This document shows positions 6,083-7,051 of a DNA stretch of 7,051 bases, piece after piece. A model generated the notes under the pieces. It ran no database searches. It saw nothing but the letters and a program-made list of their open reading frames with translations, and was not told the DNA's origin. The translations under genes were made by a program, and so were the position numbers. The stretch covers positions 279 through 7,329 of the forward strand of contig DYIG01000075.1 in the NCBI GenBank assembly GCA_020723725.1, read 5' to 3'. This DNA is from Thermaerobacter marianensis. GTDB taxonomy: Bacteria; Bacillota; Sulfobacillia; DYIH01; DYIG01. Numbering within the stretch: position 1 is the first letter of the stretch; every line of letters starts with the position of its first letter.

Positions 6083-6415
6083 ATGAGTGTCCAGACGGCA
6101 GCAGCACAAAAGGAGGCGACGGGATTGAAGGTTAAGCCGCTAGGCGACCGGGTAGTCGTGAAGGTACTGGAGCAAGAGGAGCGCACTCGCGGCGGTATTG
6201 TTCTCCCGGACACTGCGAAAGAGAAGCCCCAGCAGGGTGAGGTTCTCGCGGTTGGCACCGGTGCCATCCTGGAGAACGGCCAGAGGAGGCCCCTTGAAGT
6301 TAAGGAAGGGGATCGCTTGATCTTCTCCAAGTATGCCGGTACAGAGGTCAAGCTTGATGGGGAAGAGGTCCTGATCCTCAGCGAGCGTGACATCCTGGCT
6401 GTAGTGCAGGCCTAA
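6083..6415 (+). CDS. groES: Co-chaperonin GroES (Cpn10)
   Basis: Forms the heptameric lid of the GroEL folding chamber in the cytoplasm. The core begins KVKPLGDRVVVKVLE and includes the mobile-loop region EERTRGGIVLPDTAKEKPQ, the GEVLAVGTG turn, GDRLIFSKYAGTEVK and the typical ending ILSERDILAVV. From ATG 6083 the protein has 110 residues, about 14 more than the usual 94-97. The extra N-terminus (MSVQTAAAQKEATG) is not part of the family. An in-frame TTG at 6125 with its own AGGAGG would give MKVKPLGDRVVVK and 96 residues, exactly the usual form. ATG 6083 also has a good Shine-Dalgarno (GAGGGGG, 6068-6074, spacing 8), so the start is unresolved and both may be used. Expression is from the CIRCE-controlled promoter, with groEL 89 bp downstream. 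Confidence 0.96.
   Translation: MSVQTAAAQKEATGLKVKPLGDRVVVKVLEQEERTRGGIVLPDTAKEKPQQGEVLAVGTGAILENGQRRPLEVKEGDRLIFSKYAGTEVKLDGEEVLILSERDILAVVQA
6111..6127 (+). promoter_or_regulatory. Internal ribosome binding site and alternative TTG start of groES
   Basis: AGGAGG (6111-6116) lies 8 nt before TTG 6125, which is in frame with groES and falls exactly where family members begin (MKVKPLGDRV). This may be the true or a second start. In the long form the same bases encode part of the 14-residue extension. Confidence 0.55.
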
Positions 6416-6447
6416 GTTTTGAAAGTCCTAAGATTCTTACTTAATCA

Positions 6448-6473
6448 CTCCTGAACCCGGCCCGGTTCGGGGG
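6448..6473 (+). repeat. Hairpin between groES and groEL
   Basis: A stem of up to 10 bp with two G-U pairs: CTCCTGAACC (6448-6457) with GGTTCGGGGG (6464-6473) around a 6-nt loop. No T-run follows, so it should not terminate. In some bacteria groESL mRNA is processed at an intercistronic stem-loop to adjust the GroES/GroEL ratio; that role here is inference. Confidence 0.6.
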
Positions 6474-6504
6474 AATCTCATGACAAGGGAGGCGGGATAG
6501 GTTT

Positions 6505-7051
6505 ATGGCCAAACAAATCATCTTCAACGAAGAGGCAAGGCGCGCGCTTGAGCGCGGTATCAATGCTTGTGCCAATACTGTGAAGGTCACACTTGGCCCT
6601 CGCGGCCGTAATGTGGTTCTCGAGAAGAAGTTCGGTGCCCCTAACATCACCAACGATGGCGTCACCATCGCCCGCGATATCGAACTGAAAGACCCGTTTG
6701 AGAACATGGGCGCCCAGATGATTCGCGAGGCTGCCAGCAAGACCAACGATGTCGCCGGTGACGGCACCACGACCGCCGTGGTGCTGGCCCAGGCCCTGGT
6801 TCGCGAGGGTCTTAAGAACGTCGTTGCCGGTGCCAACCCCATGCTCATCAAGCGGGGCATTGAGAAGGCCGTTAAGGCCGCTGTGGATGAGATCAAGAAC
6901 ATGGCCAAACCGGTCGAAACCAAGGAACGGATCCAGGAGGTCGCTTCCATCTCGGCTAACGATGGCGAGATCGGCAAGATGATCGCCGACGCCATGGATA
7001 AGGTGGGCAAGGAAGGCGTGATCACCGTCGAGGAATCCAAGACCATGGAGA
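6505..7051 (+). CDS. groEL: Chaperonin GroEL (Cpn60), N-terminal part, cut by window end
   Basis: The ATP-driven folding chamber that works with GroES. The first 182 codons are present (full length is about 540 residues) and the frame is still open at the window edge, so the truncation is only the window boundary. Visible are the start MAKQIIFNEEAR, VTLGPRGRNVVLEKKFGAP (27-45), TNDGVTIARDIEL, ENMGAQMIREAASKTND, the nucleotide-binding GDGTTTA (85-91, with Asp86 the ATP-hydrolysis Asp corresponding to Asp87 of E. coli), the NPMLIKRGI stretch and the intermediate-domain KVGKEGVITVEES. The ATG at 6505 is preceded by AAGGGAGG (6485-6492), with a rather long spacing of 12 nt. It is the second gene of the CIRCE-controlled groES-groEL operon. 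Confidence 0.98.
   Translation, partial: MAKQIIFNEEARRALERGINACANTVKVTLGPRGRNVVLEKKFGAPNITNDGVTIARDIELKDPFENMGAQMIREAASKTNDVAGDGTTTAVVLAQALVREGLKNVVAGANPMLIKRGIEKAVKAAVDEIKNMAKPVETKERIQEVASISANDGEIGKMIADAMDKVGKEGVITVEESKTME

Noticed and set aside
6079..6135. Possible 18-codon leader peptide starting at ATG 6079 and overlapping the groES start region
   Set aside because: The Shine-Dalgarno is only 4 nt away and fits ATG 6083 better, and the peptide has no attenuator-like features.
6441..7046. Minus-strand open frame of about 201 codons opposite groEL
   Set aside because: It is antisense to the clearly coding groEL. Its Ser/Pro/Leu-rich low-complexity translation is typical of a shadow.

Overview
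The window looks like an ordinary chromosomal segment of a Gram-positive, clostridia-like Firmicute. The evidence is SigA-type promoters (TTGACx/TATAAT), strong GGAGG-type ribosome binding sites, frequent TTG starts, a perfect CIRCE operator in front of groES, and MurC, GuaB and PanB proteins close to the standard families. The overall look would suit the Pelotomaculum/Desulfotomaculum group, but that placement is a guess from style and not from a search.

Layout: 21-1520 (+) encodes a sensor histidine kinase with about seven membrane segments. It converges with a minus-strand unit made of panB (2498 to 1623), a strong intercistronic hairpin (1634-1600), an unlisted 39-residue single-span membrane protein (1584-1465) and an intrinsic terminator (1448-1416). 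That terminator lies inside the 3' end of the kinase gene. A divergent intergenic region of about 220 bp (2499-2721) separates panB from murC and carries a good promoter for murC. murC (2722-4110) ends at an intrinsic terminator (4151-4180). Next come guaB (4229-5692) and, 17 bp later, a 79-residue basic membrane protein with three heptad repeats (5710-5949). A separate SigA promoter plus CIRCE (5973-6043) drives groES (to 6415) and groEL (from 6505, cut by the window end), with a hairpin between the two chaperonin genes.

The genes are mostly housekeeping: pantothenate/CoA synthesis (PanB), peptidoglycan precursor synthesis (MurC), GMP synthesis (GuaB) and protein folding under HrcA heat-shock control (GroES/GroEL). 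I see no mobile element, CRISPR array, RNA gene or defence island, and no clear novel system. The points worth a second look are the two small membrane proteins, the hairpin joining panB to its small partner, the two competing groES starts, and the convergent overlap in which a terminator sits inside a coding region.
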